Below are positions 11,033-21,880 of a DNA stretch of 64,000 nucleotides, piece after piece. The notes beneath the pieces were generated by a model. The model searched no databases. It worked only from the letters and a program-made list of their open reading frames with translations, and was not told the origin of the DNA. Position 1 is the first letter of the stretch. Each line of letters begins with the position of its first letter. Position numbers and translations under genes: made by a program. Origin of the DNA: Dimargaris cristalligena (lineage: Eukaryota > Kickxellomycota > Dimargaritomycetes > Dimargaritales > Dimargaritaceae); contig JANBQC010000010.1 of the NCBI GenBank assembly GCA_027576995.1, positions 1-64,000 on the forward strand, in the 5' to 3' direction.

Positions 11033-11923
11033 TTAGGAAAGGCTGAACCTCCCCCGAATCCATTCCCGACTTCGGTGAGCATACTGGAGGTGGGTAATTT
11101 TGGCCGACCACTTGGTAAACGCTCCGTCAAATAGCCAGGCTATAGAAGGACATTAGACCTCAGATCTTGTAATTATAATAAATCACACTGAGAAGTCCGT
11201 GAATCTAAATTCCAAAGCAGATAATCTATTGGGATGTGATAGATGGTCATTAAAGGTGGGAGGGGGCTACTTCGCCCAACTGCCAAGACCGGCGTATTGC
11301 TTTCTTTATTGTTAATGGATGTGTAAAGTTTGGATAATTATCCTATTGGTATATTAACCAGCCATTTGATTTCCCTGGCACAGAGCATAACGAAGGAGAT
11401 ATTGCCATCAAAATGGAACAATCATTCTAGTCACAGGCTGAGTATCAGGTCTTTCCCCTAGGGCATTTTTCTCTATTTACCCTTGGATATATGTGGCCCT
11501 CCCCCTCGGTCATACTCTGATTAATCGCCACGCAATTTAACAGCCAAATTATCATTGTGCTATTAGAGGAATAATGTACGATACTCCGAAGGTTGTGTAG
11601 TTTCCTGTTGGAACGAGGACAGAGAAGGTTCGGTCTGGTTTGCTTTCCGTTTAGTGCCACTGCTGTTTCTATTAGCCATACCAACCCGTACTACTTTTCC
11701 ATTAGTGGCCGGTCCTTCTATACATGTTACACCCCTCGTTCCTTGCCGGTCTGCCTTTTCTGTGGCACAGTGGGGTTGGTAACTAACTAGCTACCCCTAC
11801 CCAATTCACCCCCTTTTTTGTTACTATCCATCGACCAGTCAACCATCACCCTCGTTGTTAAACAAAAAGGCTCCCCTTACACCCTACCGTAGTTGCATTT
11901 ATACATTTTCCCGCAACACCGCC
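11033..11923. other. Intergenic between the PCI gene and Wapl
   Basis: Mostly AT-rich. Small frames (11445-11684, 11593-11790) have no recognisable content. The last 150 bases are pyrimidine-rich leader. The frame of Wapl is open back to 11855 but without an ATG. Confidence 0.5.
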
Positions 11924-14900
11924 ATGTCCGGTCAATTTGGTCGTAGTAAGGTCATTACGACCTACGCCCGTCGTAACCGACGCATGGGCCCAGGGCCCCA
12001 GCCTCCCGCTTCGCCTCTAGCCCCCGACCGACATGCCCAAGTGGCCGATTCCACCGTCCCGACGCAGTCCACCGAATCCCCACCTAAACGAATCCGACCG
12101 GCGGCGGCCCCACCAGCCACCCGTTCCGGGTCTGGTTCGGAATCCGATTCCGATTCGGGTTCCTTACCCTCGGTCCGGGTGGAGATTACCCCGCCCCCGT
12201 CGCGTTGGTTGGGGCGACGCGAACCCCAGGGGTTGCAAGGGTGGCGCCGGCGTAGCATTCGCGAGTCCATTGCCCATTTAACCCAGCTCTATGACCATGG
12301 TCAGGCCGACCATACGGGCATTGCGTCGGAAGCACCCAAGCCAGTGGAAGCCAAACGGAAAGCCAAGCCGTCCGCAACTGCGCATTCCACCGCATTGGGG
12401 AATTCTGGGGGTAGTCAGAGTAACGCACCTGCTAACCGCCCCTCACTTGCCAATCGGCTGAGTCGCTTCTCGTTGCTCAGCTCTCAATCGGCCCAACCGA
12501 AATCCCCGACCGACGTGTTTGCATTCCAATCCGATGAATCCGAAGACGCTCGATCATCCACCGAGTGCCAAGACGAAGACTCAGCCGGCGTGGCAGATTC
12601 TAGGCTTACTCGTCGACCTATTATTACGTCCGCTGAACCTCTACGACCGGCACGGCCAAACTCGAAAACCTACTCAGCTGCGGCACGGCGGTCTAGCCCT
12701 ACCAAATCGCGACGACCGACGCGTGCCCTTGCCGAAACGCCGGCCCCTAGTGTAGAATCGACTGGGGCGCCACCACCTACAGTTCCACGACTAACCCGTT
12801 CGGCCTCCCAGCACCGCGTCGAACCCTCTTTAGACATTCGCGCCGCATCGCCTTCCACCGGAGCCTCCCCTCAAGCCGATTCACCGTCACAGCCCGTTGC
12901 CCCTAATAAGCCCACCCGGGCCCTTAAACGGGCCCATAGTGAGGTGGTCCATAAGCCCGGACAGCCCCCGGATACTATTCAGTACCACCGTACCATAGCT
13001 CAATCGCACCGGTCGAGTGTGAAAATAACCTACGGCAAAGGGCGGAGTTTCCAAGGTCGGGAAGCCACCCATGGTGAATTGGATGCAGACCTTTGGGGAG
13101 CGACCACATCAACTAGACAGCCTTCTTCCGGGGTGCCTGAAGAGTCGCCTCCCCCACCCGCCGGTGGTCGCCCAGCCCGAACGACCGGCTTCCACTCCAC
13201 GCCTCCTTTTACTCCCTCGCAACCGATTGCTTCCAAGAGTGGTCAAAACTCGCCCTTTTCCGAATCTAGCCATACAGACGAACCTGCCCCTATGGACCGG
13301 GACGCTTGTATTGAGGCTTTGGAGGAACTTCTAGACGGGCTCCAGCGGCACCAATCTCTTTCCAAGCGCCTAGCTACCGGTACTAAGTTGGTTCGTTTGC
13401 TGGCTACCCAACCCGGCTTTGTGGACTACTTGGCCCGGAACCGCAAAGCCCCCCAGTTGTACACCACGCTGGACCAGCAAAACCACCCCATGCTAACCAC
13501 CGCTTGGTTACTTTTAGTTTTCCATCTGTTCCACTACGCCGAGGTGGCCAAGACCTTGGTTCAGGACCGCCAGGCCTTGGATAGTCTGGCCGACTGGCTA
13601 CGTCCCCGGAAGGACGATTTTCTACGGGCCTACCAGTCCCGGCCCGTTCAGGGTTCGAGAATAGTCGTGGATTCGACTGAACGATTGGCCGATGAGATGT
13701 ATCGCTTAATTGACCACTCTATGCGGACCCCGGACCGTGGCAGGTCAAAGTCAAATCGACCCACCCATTTATCGTGGCCCTACATGGTCACCTGCGCCCT
13801 CTTCGGGCTTTGCTTCGGCCCCGACCACCGGCTGGCGTTTACCGAGGGGAATTGCGTACGAGACCCCCAGACCCACCGTTGGTCCGCCCAGGACCCTTAC
13901 CCCATAGGCGTTGATCCGGATATTCAGTCGGAGCTCCAAGTGTCCGGCTGTCTGGCGTTTATCGCCCAAAACATCAAGGAGGCCGTACCGGGCCTCTTGG
14001 CGGCCGCTTTGGACTCCTCCACTTCGCCCGCCCTGCTAGACCAGCTGTCACCCGTCGTGTCGAATCTGGCGATTGCCGAATATGCCTCGGTGTCCCGGGT
14101 GGCTAATGTCGAAGAGCTGGTAGCCTCGCCCCGGCTGTTGTCCTATATCATCGCGCTCCTGCAGCTCTACCACACCGCCCTGCTGGAGCACTGGCATCTT
14201 CTGATTCCCACGGGGCGTTCGGCCGACTACACGGGCCTAGAACCGCGGGCCGTAGTACGGGCTTTCAATGAAGTGCTGATTCTTATCCGGCTCCTGGTCA
14301 ACCTGACTAACCAACAGGCGACCAGTTGTCGGGCCCTGGGGGTAGCGGATTACTTGCTTCAGGTGGCGCAGCTCCTCAAACTGGCCCAGTGGCTCTGGCC
14401 TGACCTGCTCCCGCAGACCAACAGCCTGCCGTTGAGTCCTAAGATAAAGGAGGTCCCGGCGCGGCGGTCCACTCGGCACTCGGCCTCATCCCCGACCCCA
14501 TCGTCCCCCGCTGCAGTAACGTCCCTCGCAGGCTGGCCCTCCGTTGAACCCTTCCGGGACTTGATTTACGACGCCATTATGCTCACCGTCGGTCTACTCA
14601 TCAACTTAGTCGAGGACTGCGCCCCCAATCGGGTCACCCTGGCCTCGCTGGATCTGGTCACCGGGGAAGTGACGCCAATCCCTACATCCTCCACAACTCC
14701 CCCCCGGCCCCTTGATCCCAGCAATGTAGTCGCCTATTTGGCCCGTCTGTTTGTGCTTATTCGACAGGCCCCCGCTACCCCCAGTGTGGAAGATAAGGTT
14801 CTGGCGGTGTATTTGGCCGTGCTGCTAGGCTGTCTTATGAAGGAAAACCCGGCTAACCAGGCTGCTATCCGACTGTGGCTCCCCAATGGAGGGTCCCTCC

Positions 14901-15244
14901 ATTCTATCATTGAACTGTTGGAGGAGTTCCACTCGGCCGGAGAGGGCGCCATAGCCGAACACCACGGGTCGTTGGCTGCCGGAGGCGATGGTCGCGCGGC
15001 TTCGCTGCAGCCAGCCTCCCCGGAACAGCGGGTTTCGAAGCCACAGTCGTTCGCGAGTGCCCTCGAAGATCCGAACATATCCACCGAAGCTCTGCTGAAA
15101 CTGCATACCCAAGGGTCGGCGGACTCCGAACTCCTCCCGATACCAACCCCGGAGGCTACAGGGAACGACAGCCAGGGCCTGTCAGTTCTCCAATCGTTCC
15201 AAACCATTATTGATTTACTGTATGATTTAGAAAAGGGCATTTGA
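11924..15244 (+). CDS. WAPL: Wapl, cohesin release factor
   Basis: One exon, 1106 residues from the ATG in GCCATGTCC context. The protein has three parts. The N-terminus (FGRSKVITTYARRNRR) carries a TYxRR element like the YSR motif that Wapl uses to bind Pds5. About 420 residues of Ser/Pro/Arg-rich disordered sequence follow. The C-terminal helical-repeat Wapl domain runs from about residue 460 (ACIEALEELLDGLQRHQSLS) to the end, with the hallmark late helices VGLLINLVEDCAPNR and YLAVLLGCLMKENPAN. Wapl opens the Smc3-Scc1 gate together with Pds5 and removes cohesin from chromosomes. A long Ser/Pro/Ala-rich insert (14455-14530) interrupts the helical domain. No intron is needed, in contrast to the flanking genes. 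Confidence 0.9.
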   Translation: MSGQFGRSKVITTYARRNRRMGPGPQPPASPLAPDRHAQVADSTVPTQSTESPPKRIRPAAAPPATRSGSGSESDSDSGSLPSVRVEITPPPSRWLGRREPQGLQGWRRRSIRESIAHLTQLYDHGQADHTGIASEAPKPVEAKRKAKPSATAHSTALGNSGGSQSNAPANRPSLANRLSRFSLLSSQSAQPKSPTDVFAFQSDESEDARSSTECQDEDSAGVADSRLTRRPIITSAEPLRPARPNSKTYSAAARRSSPTKSRRPTRALAETPAPSVESTGAPPPTVPRLTRSASQHRVEPSLDIRAASPSTGASPQADSPSQPVAPNKPTRALKRAHSEVVHKPGQPPDTIQYHRTIAQSHRSSVKITYGKGRSFQGREATHGELDADLWGATTSTRQPSSGVPEESPPPPAGGRPARTTGFHSTPPFTPSQPIASKSGQNSPFSESSHTDEPAPMDRDACIEALEELLDGLQRHQSLSKRLATGTKLVRLLATQPGFVDYLARNRKAPQLYTTLDQQNHPMLTTAWLLLVFHLFHYAEVAKTLVQDRQALDSLADWLRPRKDDFLRAYQSRPVQGSRIVVDSTERLADEMYRLIDHSMRTPDRGRSKSNRPTHLSWPYMVTCALFGLCFGPDHRLAFTEGNCVRDPQTHRWSAQDPYPIGVDPDIQSELQVSGCLAFIAQNIKEAVPGLLAAALDSSTSPALLDQLSPVVSNLAIAEYASVSRVANVEELVASPRLLSYIIALLQLYHTALLEHWHLLIPTGRSADYTGLEPRAVVRAFNEVLILIRLLVNLTNQQATSCRALGVADYLLQVAQLLKLAQWLWPDLLPQTNSLPLSPKIKEVPARRSTRHSASSPTPSSPAAVTSLAGWPSVEPFRDLIYDAIMLTVGLLINLVEDCAPNRVTLASLDLVTGEVTPIPTSSTTPPRPLDPSNVVAYLARLFVLIRQAPATPSVEDKVLAVYLAVLLGCLMKENPANQAAIRLWLPNGGSLHSIIELLEEFHSAGEGAIAEHHGSLAAGGDGRAASLQPASPEQRVSKPQSFASALEDPNISTEALLKLHTQGSADSELLPIPTPEATGNDSQGLSVLQSFQTIIDLLYDLEKGI

Positions 15245-16085
15245 TTGAATATTTGCCTCACCAAACGTAGTAGTACGTGAGGCCGCCTTGGTCATCAATA
15301 TGGGGCTTTTTTGTGTGCACTAGTCGGCAAGATAGTTTACCGGTGGCCTCTCTATCTCTATTCACATACTCAGCAGTGTTCCATCTGTGACGTAGAAACC
15401 ATTGACAGCTCCCAGATGATATGAGATCATGGTATTTTACGGTTATTGGCGAAGTAATGGGTGGTGGATAGAGGATTACCAAATGACGATTAAAGGCTTC
15501 AGTGGTTTTTGCGGCGAAAGTTCATGGGTGGCTGTTGCCTTATCAGTAGAATAATCTGATCTTCAAGACGCTTACAAAGCCCTACCCTAATGGTTTTTAT
15601 GCCTTCATGAATAAAATACGGACATTCAAACACGATAGTTTTTCGTAAGCCGTACTATATTAATGATGTCTTCCTTTTGGACGGACTTCTCTTGTTATTA
15701 ACCAGTCGTATGTGCATTACATTAGGATCCAGGACCGCTCCATCATCCACGTCACACCACCCCCTGGCTCTGATTTTGATGATAGTCGCACGTTGGTGAG
15801 GACTAATTTGGTGTCTAAATATATACCGTTCTGCAACAAAGGGACTCGTCCCAACTTGCGAAATTTACTTTTCAGTTACATGGTTTCATAGTTGGCGATT
15901 CTTACCAGTGGTTTCCCTTTTACTCCTCATTTCCATTTGGCTTAACCGCTTATTCAATCTCCGGTCCCCTAGGGTTCATATCATACCATTCCCTTGTCAC
16001 AACTCAATTCCATTTCCATTTCACCAGGCGTCACGAAATAACCCAATTGAGCCCAGGCACGTACACCTTCGTATAGTTTCCTCCC
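15245..16085. other. Intergenic, no gene recognised
   Basis: Unstructured sequence with no frame I can support. A pyrimidine-rich leader precedes the ATG at 16086. Confidence 0.5.
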
Positions 16086-17749
16086 ATGAGTACCGCCGAA
16101 CCCCCTTGCGACAAGCTCAGTCGGTCACCAGTCCTTGAACCAGCCCCTCGACCCATCGTCGTTGCGGCCCCTTCCAGACATGCGAATGAGGCCCAGGCCC
16201 CGGACCCACGGTCCAGTTCGCCAATGGCCAGCCGTCGCCACCGCCGTCAGTCACCGGCTGCGGGTAAACACGATATCCAACTCAGTCCCATCCAGCATGC
16301 CTTGAGTGGCGGTGTAGCGGGCGTTGTCTCCCGATTTATCATTGCGCCACTGGATGTCATCAAAATCCATTTACAGCTCCAAACGGGTGCCCAAACCTAC
16401 CCCATGTTGTCCCGGTTGTTTCACCGCCGGCCACTGCCAACTCCCCGAAGTACCGGGTCGGCTACGGCGGGGTATGAGGGTGTCGCGTCCTTTGTGACGC
16501 GGACACTCCGGCAGGAGGGCGTGCGGGGCCTATGGCGCGGCAATCTTTCTGCCGAATATCTTTATCTGTCGTACGGTGCGATTCAATTCTTGGCCTACAG
16601 CCAGTATGAGCGGCTGTTGACCAAGGTTACCCGGGACCGAGTCAAGATACCCGCACAAGCTTCCCCATTTATCGCTGGGTTTTTGACAGGCGTTACAGCC
16701 ACGGCTGTCACCTACCCGTTTGATTTGTTACGCACCCGGTTCGCGGCGCAGGATGCTAATAAGGTAACCCTTCATATCACTAACTCATTATAACGGGTAT
16801 ATTGTCATCAGCCTATCCGGTCCTCGTACTATTAGGCTGTCAATTTTAATGGTTGGAATACCCTCCTTCGTTCCCCAGCCAGCATCCACCAATCGCACTA
16901 TTCCTGTACATTAACCGATGTCTCTTACGTATCGCGCTATTTTTACCACCCGTATCATCCGTTGACCACTACTACGGTTTCTAGGTTTACACCGGCCTCA
17001 CCAGCGCCATTATTCAAATTTACCGTACAGAAGGTATTGTTGGCTTTTACCGCGGGGTGTGGCCTTCGTTAATCCAAATCATGCCCTACGTTAGCCTTGT
17101 CTTTGGGACATATGACCTACTCAGCCGCAGCTTTGAGGCGTTGCAGCACCAGTCCCCGGCGTTCGCCCGATTCGCCCCTCTCCAGAATATTGTATGCGGC
17201 GGTTTGGCAGGTGCGATAAGTAAAACCATTGTGTTTCCGCTGGACGTGGTACGCAAACGATTACAGGTACGTCACAATAGCAAGTTGGCATCATCCAACG
17301 AATGGTTTTAATTTATACGTAGCTGCTTATAATACGCAAGTCGCACAATTCTATGCTACTGCCTGGCGTGTCCAATTGGTCTTGTTTTTCGATGCCTTGG
17401 TTGAACGTCTCCATGTACGTACAACTAACTGGGTTTACAAACCCCCTCCCCATTGTTTTCCCCCATCCCCTCATCGGGTATACTGTAATGTTTGGTTTCC
17501 GAACAATTGCAGGTCCAAGGACCCTCTAGAGCGTACTTTGGTCGCGACCCCGTTCCGGTTTATGAGTCGTCCGTCTGGCGCACCCTAAAGCAAATCGCCC
17601 GGCAGGAGGGGGTGGGTGGTTTATACCGGGGTATCGTTCCCGGCCTACTCAAATCCGCCCCCGCTTCAGCGGCCACATTCTTTATTTATACTGAAATGAC
17701 CAAACAATGTGAATTATTTAATCTTCGGACGTCACGGCCCAGCTATTGA
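16086..17749 (+). CDS. Mitochondrial carrier, thiamine pyrophosphate carrier type (SLC25A19/TPC1)
   Basis: Three exons (16086-16763, 16985-17266, 17513-17749), both introns in phase 0, give 398 residues. All three carrier signatures are present: PLDVIK in repeat 1, PFDLLR in repeat 2 and PLDVVR in repeat 3. Each is followed by an EG-x-x-G-(L/F)-(W/Y)-RG type second half. Repeat 1 has IAPLDVIKIHLQLQ and FQ-like spacing as in the TPC1 group, which imports thiamine pyrophosphate into the matrix. The substrate assignment rests on overall resemblance and is less certain than the carrier fold. About 65 residues of Pro/Ser-rich extension precede the first helix, longer than usual. The second intron boundary (CAG/GTACGT) splits the repeat 3 signature from its loop. 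Confidence 0.85.
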
Positions 17750-17755
17750 TTGTTA

Positions 17756-17774
17756 TTTTTTTTAAAAAAAAAAA
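17756..17774. repeat. T8-A11 tract after the carrier gene
   Basis: Eight T followed by eleven A form a short self-complementary tract seven bases after the carrier stop. It probably belongs to the 3' untranslated or poly(A)-site region. Confidence 0.6.
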
Positions 17775-17979
17775 TCATATCCAGTCTGAAGAAGTTCGGT
17801 ATAGTCTTTTTAGGGATTTATGTATTTTATTATCGCCTCGCTGTATATGTTGCAGGAATAAGATAGGGGCAGGTCGTTGCGGATGTCATGGTGGTCTTCA
17901 ATGAGGGGGTTAGACCAGGGTCTCCTTTAAATAAATATAGTAGGTTTAGTAAAGGCGGGTAATACCAATGGAAACCAAC

Positions 17980-18180
17980 CTAGCCGGCGGTTAGAGAATA
18001 CCACAAGTATTCGAGCGGGTTAGTGATGGTTGAGCTGTGAGGGGTATTTCGAGACGACATTGCGGGGGGCATCAGATCCATAAAGAAGTCAGTAATATAG
18101 TAGTGGAAATATGATGGGTCCTTGATAGTGGGTGGAAATGAAAGTACTGTTGACTCAAGCAGGCATCGCGTTTTATTCCT
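17980..18180 (-). pseudogene. Possible fragment of a fungal transcription-factor middle domain
   Basis: The minus-strand frame ending at 17980 contains DPSYFHYYITDFF followed about 20 residues later by NPLEYLWYSLTAG. This spacing and composition resemble the first helices of the regulatory domain of fungal zinc-cluster factors (a segment ending in a 'NP...W.pLA' motif). The frame stops directly after it, no start ATG or zinc cluster is visible upstream, and I could not join further exons with confidence. A second frame at 18674-18877 (KCLLACGCAMHSGVLL) might belong to the same remnant. It may be a decayed gene or chance. Confidence 0.25.
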
Positions 18181-18918
18181 GCGACAGTAATTAATACGTT
18201 TCCGTGGAGAGGCATAACGGCCCGCTTTGTCCACTCATACTGGTATAATAGGGGGGTATTCTAGAATATAATTAACAAGATGGTTATGGATGGGATAAGT
18301 TTAGCCCTTATGTGCTGCCAGGATAAGACAATTCCGGCGAGTCCCCGCCCCCTGATGACCCCCCCCCCTATACGCAGTCATGGTGGGGTAGGGTCAGCAC
18401 CCATTCTACGATTTCTAAAATGGTTATTTATATTGTGAAATGCAACCAGGGGTCGTGGGGGGGAGTGCCCGGGCGAGCAGTGGGTGCCCTTACTGGTAAT
18501 GTATTAATATATCCCTAATTAAGAAACCATTTGAAAATGGGTAGTAATTGATTACACCACCTAGTCTGATTTAAGTACGCTTCTACCTAGGTTATTTTCG
18601 CTGGAGCAGTTTGAGGGGTAGTAATTGGCCAGGAATGGAACATTAGTGGCACGGTGGACAGTGGAGGGTGGTATTAGTAATCGAGGGGCGTCTTAATTCC
18701 TCTCCGTTGCCGATTGTTGGATGGTGGAGATCTCGGCGTGGTAGAGTCGGGATTTAATAATACGCCTGAATGCATGGCGCACCCGCATGCCAAAAGACAC
18801 TTGTTCAGGTGGTCTACGCGCATCGTTTGGGAAAGACACCATTGTTGTTTGGGCAATAATGGCCTTACCTTCACCACGATGAGCTATTTTTAGTTGAATT
18901 ACGTTGTATATGGGAGTA

Positions 18919-19056
18919 ATTCAACAGGGATGTATAACGAAAAATCCATTTGATGAGGCAAGTAAAGTACTACTGGTTGAAAATAAACATCCCACCGATT
19001 TTCCCATACACATATCGTTTAAAACCTTATACAACCAAGCTGAACTTCACCCATAT
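18919..19056 (+). repeat. Dispersed copy of the array boundary element
   Basis: About 140 bases starting TTCAACAGGGATGTATAACG match, by eye at roughly 70-75 percent, the start of each unit of the array at 50978, 52946 and 54966. Shared landmarks are the ATAACGAAAAATCC block, the GATGAGG-like block, the CCATACACATA block and the ACTTCAC/ATTTCAC end. Homology stops on both sides, so this is a solitary copy. Confidence 0.7.
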
Positions 19057-20643
19057 GGTACCATCGTATTTGGTTAGAGGACTTGATTTGGCTGACAATC
19101 ACTTTAAGGGTAGCTGCCTAACCACCTTTGTTAAATCAATGTTGTGGCGGATGTATTGCCAAATACCAGGTAGCTGAAGTAAACCGGTACATTCTATTTA
19201 TACCATACATTGCATTTATTGTGTGGTTAGAAACCGGTGTCCCAGCGAATAGGAGGGGGAGCACCGGGGAAAGGACAAGTCCGATAGTCAACAGTTCATC
19301 AGTACGGGGTACAATATCATTAGTTTCAAGTAGGATAAATGTAATTACAAGGGGGGAGACCCTTGGAGTAGAGTGGCACAGGGTCAGTCCGTTGGCTATT
19401 CTCCACAACTTTGCAGTAACAGTCATTTGAATGATTGTATTCATTCACACCTGGATAAATTTAGCCCTCCTAAGATGATGTCTAAGCAAACCGGTTTTTT
19501 AATATCCCATCTTCTACGGATGATGGAAATCGCAGATATCCGCGTCATTTACAGGTCCATTACTAGATTATAGGGTACGTGCATTCTACTCCCTTCGTAT
19601 TGGAACGGGTATTGTACATCCTTCAAACAACTGGCCTGTCGTCACGGGCGGCCTTAACTTCCGCCCTCAAAGCTATCTCGGACATACACTTCCGCGCCGC
19701 TCCATGGAACTTTATTATATTAACGAGGGTGAAGGACTGTAGAGCGGTGTATTCGTATCCCAATGAGACTATGCGGTCGAAGAATGGTTTCGAGCCGTAT
19801 AGATGAGGCGACGAGAAGCTCGAGCCGACGGAAGTATATGGGTTCTACTGCTGCAGAATGGCCTTTGCCCATATCTCTAGACGATATTATAAGCTATTGC
19901 AGGATATGGGAAGACCGTCCATTTACCCTACGCCTGAGTCGATTAATTCACCCCCCGGGTTCCCAATCTGTTAGGGATGCAAGTCTAAGTCAGCTACTTC
20001 GGCGTTTGGGGGTGACGCTCGTATCTTCCAGGGGCCATGGGTCAGGGGAATATCCTATACAAGAAGATTGGCTCGATTCTCTCAAATCACTCGGTTGCCC
20101 CGGATTTGGTGCAGGAAGATGCAGCAGGGTGCACAGATTGCCCGTTTGGGGGGCGTGAGGGATATCGAATACCTCAATCTCCCACCGGGAGGTTGCGCAC
20201 TTTATTCTATTCTAGTATTGTTAGATGTAAAAGGGCCGAATAATGCTCACGGCGAGGCGCTAGACTAAGCAAAGGTAAACAATGGCCGGTTAGCGGAAAC
20301 ACCAGTAGGGAAGAAATGAGCAGAGCACGCATTTCCGGCCAATCAAAGCCAAGGTCGGTGGCAGTAACGGTCACGGAAGGTACCGCCCAGGGTACATTGG
20401 GAAGGCCGAATCAAACGGCGTAGCTAAACGGGTTGACTCTATGTGGGAGTATTCAATAGCAATGAAGGGGGATGGCATAGGCACGTTATGGTGCCTCTAG
20501 GATTCCTGAGGGAAATGCAGCCGGTCAGGAGGACCGCTAGTTGGGTACTGACGACATGCACATAACCACCCCCCGTCTATTCATCCTTGCTGGGGAGATT
20601 ATACACTGCTGTCGCCGCAATCCTCGCAGGCGTGGCGCTCATG

Positions 20644-20653
20644 TATATAAAAG
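20644..20653 (+). promoter_or_regulatory. TATA box of the NRPS gene
   Basis: TATATAAAAG, a canonical TATA element, lies 345 bases upstream of the NRPS ATG. It is followed by about 300 bases of pyrimidine-rich sequence typical of a fungal leader. No zinc-cluster binding site was identified by eye. Confidence 0.6.
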
Positions 20654-20998
20654 GGCGAAGGGGGAAGGGCACGATCAACTTTCCCCTTGCTAAACCCCGT
20701 CTCCCTGATTGCCGTCGAGTTTACTTATTCCTGCAACTACCCTTCCCTCCTTCATTTCCTCGTTTGCCCGCCATTACACTCTATACCTCCCTGGTTACTT
20801 GAAATATAACCAAATCCTCCGCTTCGGAGACCCGCACCGCCTTTTCTACTCGTTATTCACTACTCCTGCGATAATTTTGTCCAATTCTCTGGTACTCGGC
20901 GGCCGTTTCTACCCGCTACCCTCTATATCATCGGATATTCACAATTTTGCCTTGACCTTCCCTCTCCCTACTTGTACAGCTCCCAATTCCCCTTCGAT

Positions 20999-21880
20999 AT
21001 GACCCCCTCCACTGAACTATCCCCGACCACGGTCCTCGGCTACCACCGCCTGATCGCTGAGGGTTACCAAGACTACGAGGCCCTCCCGCTTTTCAAACCG
21101 GATAACCCCCAATCCGGTATTTTCGGCGTATCCCATCCACTGTCGACCATGCTCGACACTTCTGCCGCCCAACTGGACCCGTCCCTGTCGCTGGACGTGA
21201 TCCTACACGCCGCTTGGGTGGTTCTGCTGGCCCGCTATAGTGAGACCCCGGCTGTAGTAGTGGGTACAATCCGAGCCGATCCAGCCGATGGCCCCCTCGA
21301 AAAGGCCGCCGGCCGAGTGGCCGCTCTGGTCCATCGCTACGAGCCCGACATGCCCGTATCGGCCTGGCTGGCCACTATTCGGGCCGCCCTGGATTCGGAT
21401 GAATCCCAGGTAGATTCGGCCCAGCCGGATCCCAGCATTGATAGGCCAGCCCAACACGCTCTGTTCGAGTCAGCCATCGTTACCCAACCTTTGGGCCCGG
21501 CTATGTGTAAATCGCAGTCACTTCTTGTGGAGGATGATGCCGACGCTCCTTCCATATATGGTCCGGTCGATCTCGTCCAAGAGTATTCCTGGGGCCAGGT
21601 GGCTGAAGCGCTGGCTCATCATCATCAAGTGACACTGTTGGTTTCCCTGAGAAAGGGTGACCCTGAGGGGACTTCCCCATACCTCCGATTACACTTTGAC
21701 GGCCGCACGGTGGCCACCCAGGCCGCCCAGCAATTGGCCATTCAGCTGGGTACTCTGATGGAGCACCTGATTCGGGTGTCGGCTGACCCGGCCGAAGAAG
21801 CTGTAACTCTGGCGGAGCTGCAGTGGCTCGCCCCTAACCAACGCGAGGCGATTATCCATAAATTAAGCCAATCGCCCGAC
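20999..21880 (+). other. NRPS N-terminal half condensation domain
   Basis: Residues 1-294 match only the C-terminal lobe of a C domain. LDVILHAAWVVLLARYS corresponds to the usual 'LLxAAWALLLxRYT' helix, VVVGTIRADP to the 'VxFGxxVSGR' strand, and ALFESAIVT to 'LFxTxxVFENYP'. The N-terminal lobe with HHxxxDG is absent and the strand motifs are eroded. It cannot catalyse condensation by itself. It may be a structural remnant preceding a starter A domain. Confidence 0.7.

Larger units (their letters stand above)
17775..20640. other. Long non-genic stretch upstream of the synthetase gene
   Basis: Nearly 3 kb without a gene I can support. It contains one dispersed repeat copy (18919-19056), a possible transcription-factor fragment on the minus strand (17980-18180), homopolymer G/C runs near 18361 and 18460, and short frames with no recognised content (19136-19444, 19763-20158). 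The composition is lower in GC than the neighbouring genes. Confidence 0.5.

Noticed and set aside
17756..17774. T8-A11 as a hairpin terminator
   Set aside because: Eukaryotic pol II genes do not use such terminators; it is more likely a simple 3' region tract.
19136..20158. Frames of 100-130 codons upstream of the NRPS
   Set aside because: They overlap on opposite strands, have no recognised domain and are not placed near acceptable starts or splice sites.
20972..20998. Upstream TTG extension of the NRPS frame
   Set aside because: Fungal genes start at ATG; the ATG at 20999 is the first in frame, and the added nine residues have no function I can see.
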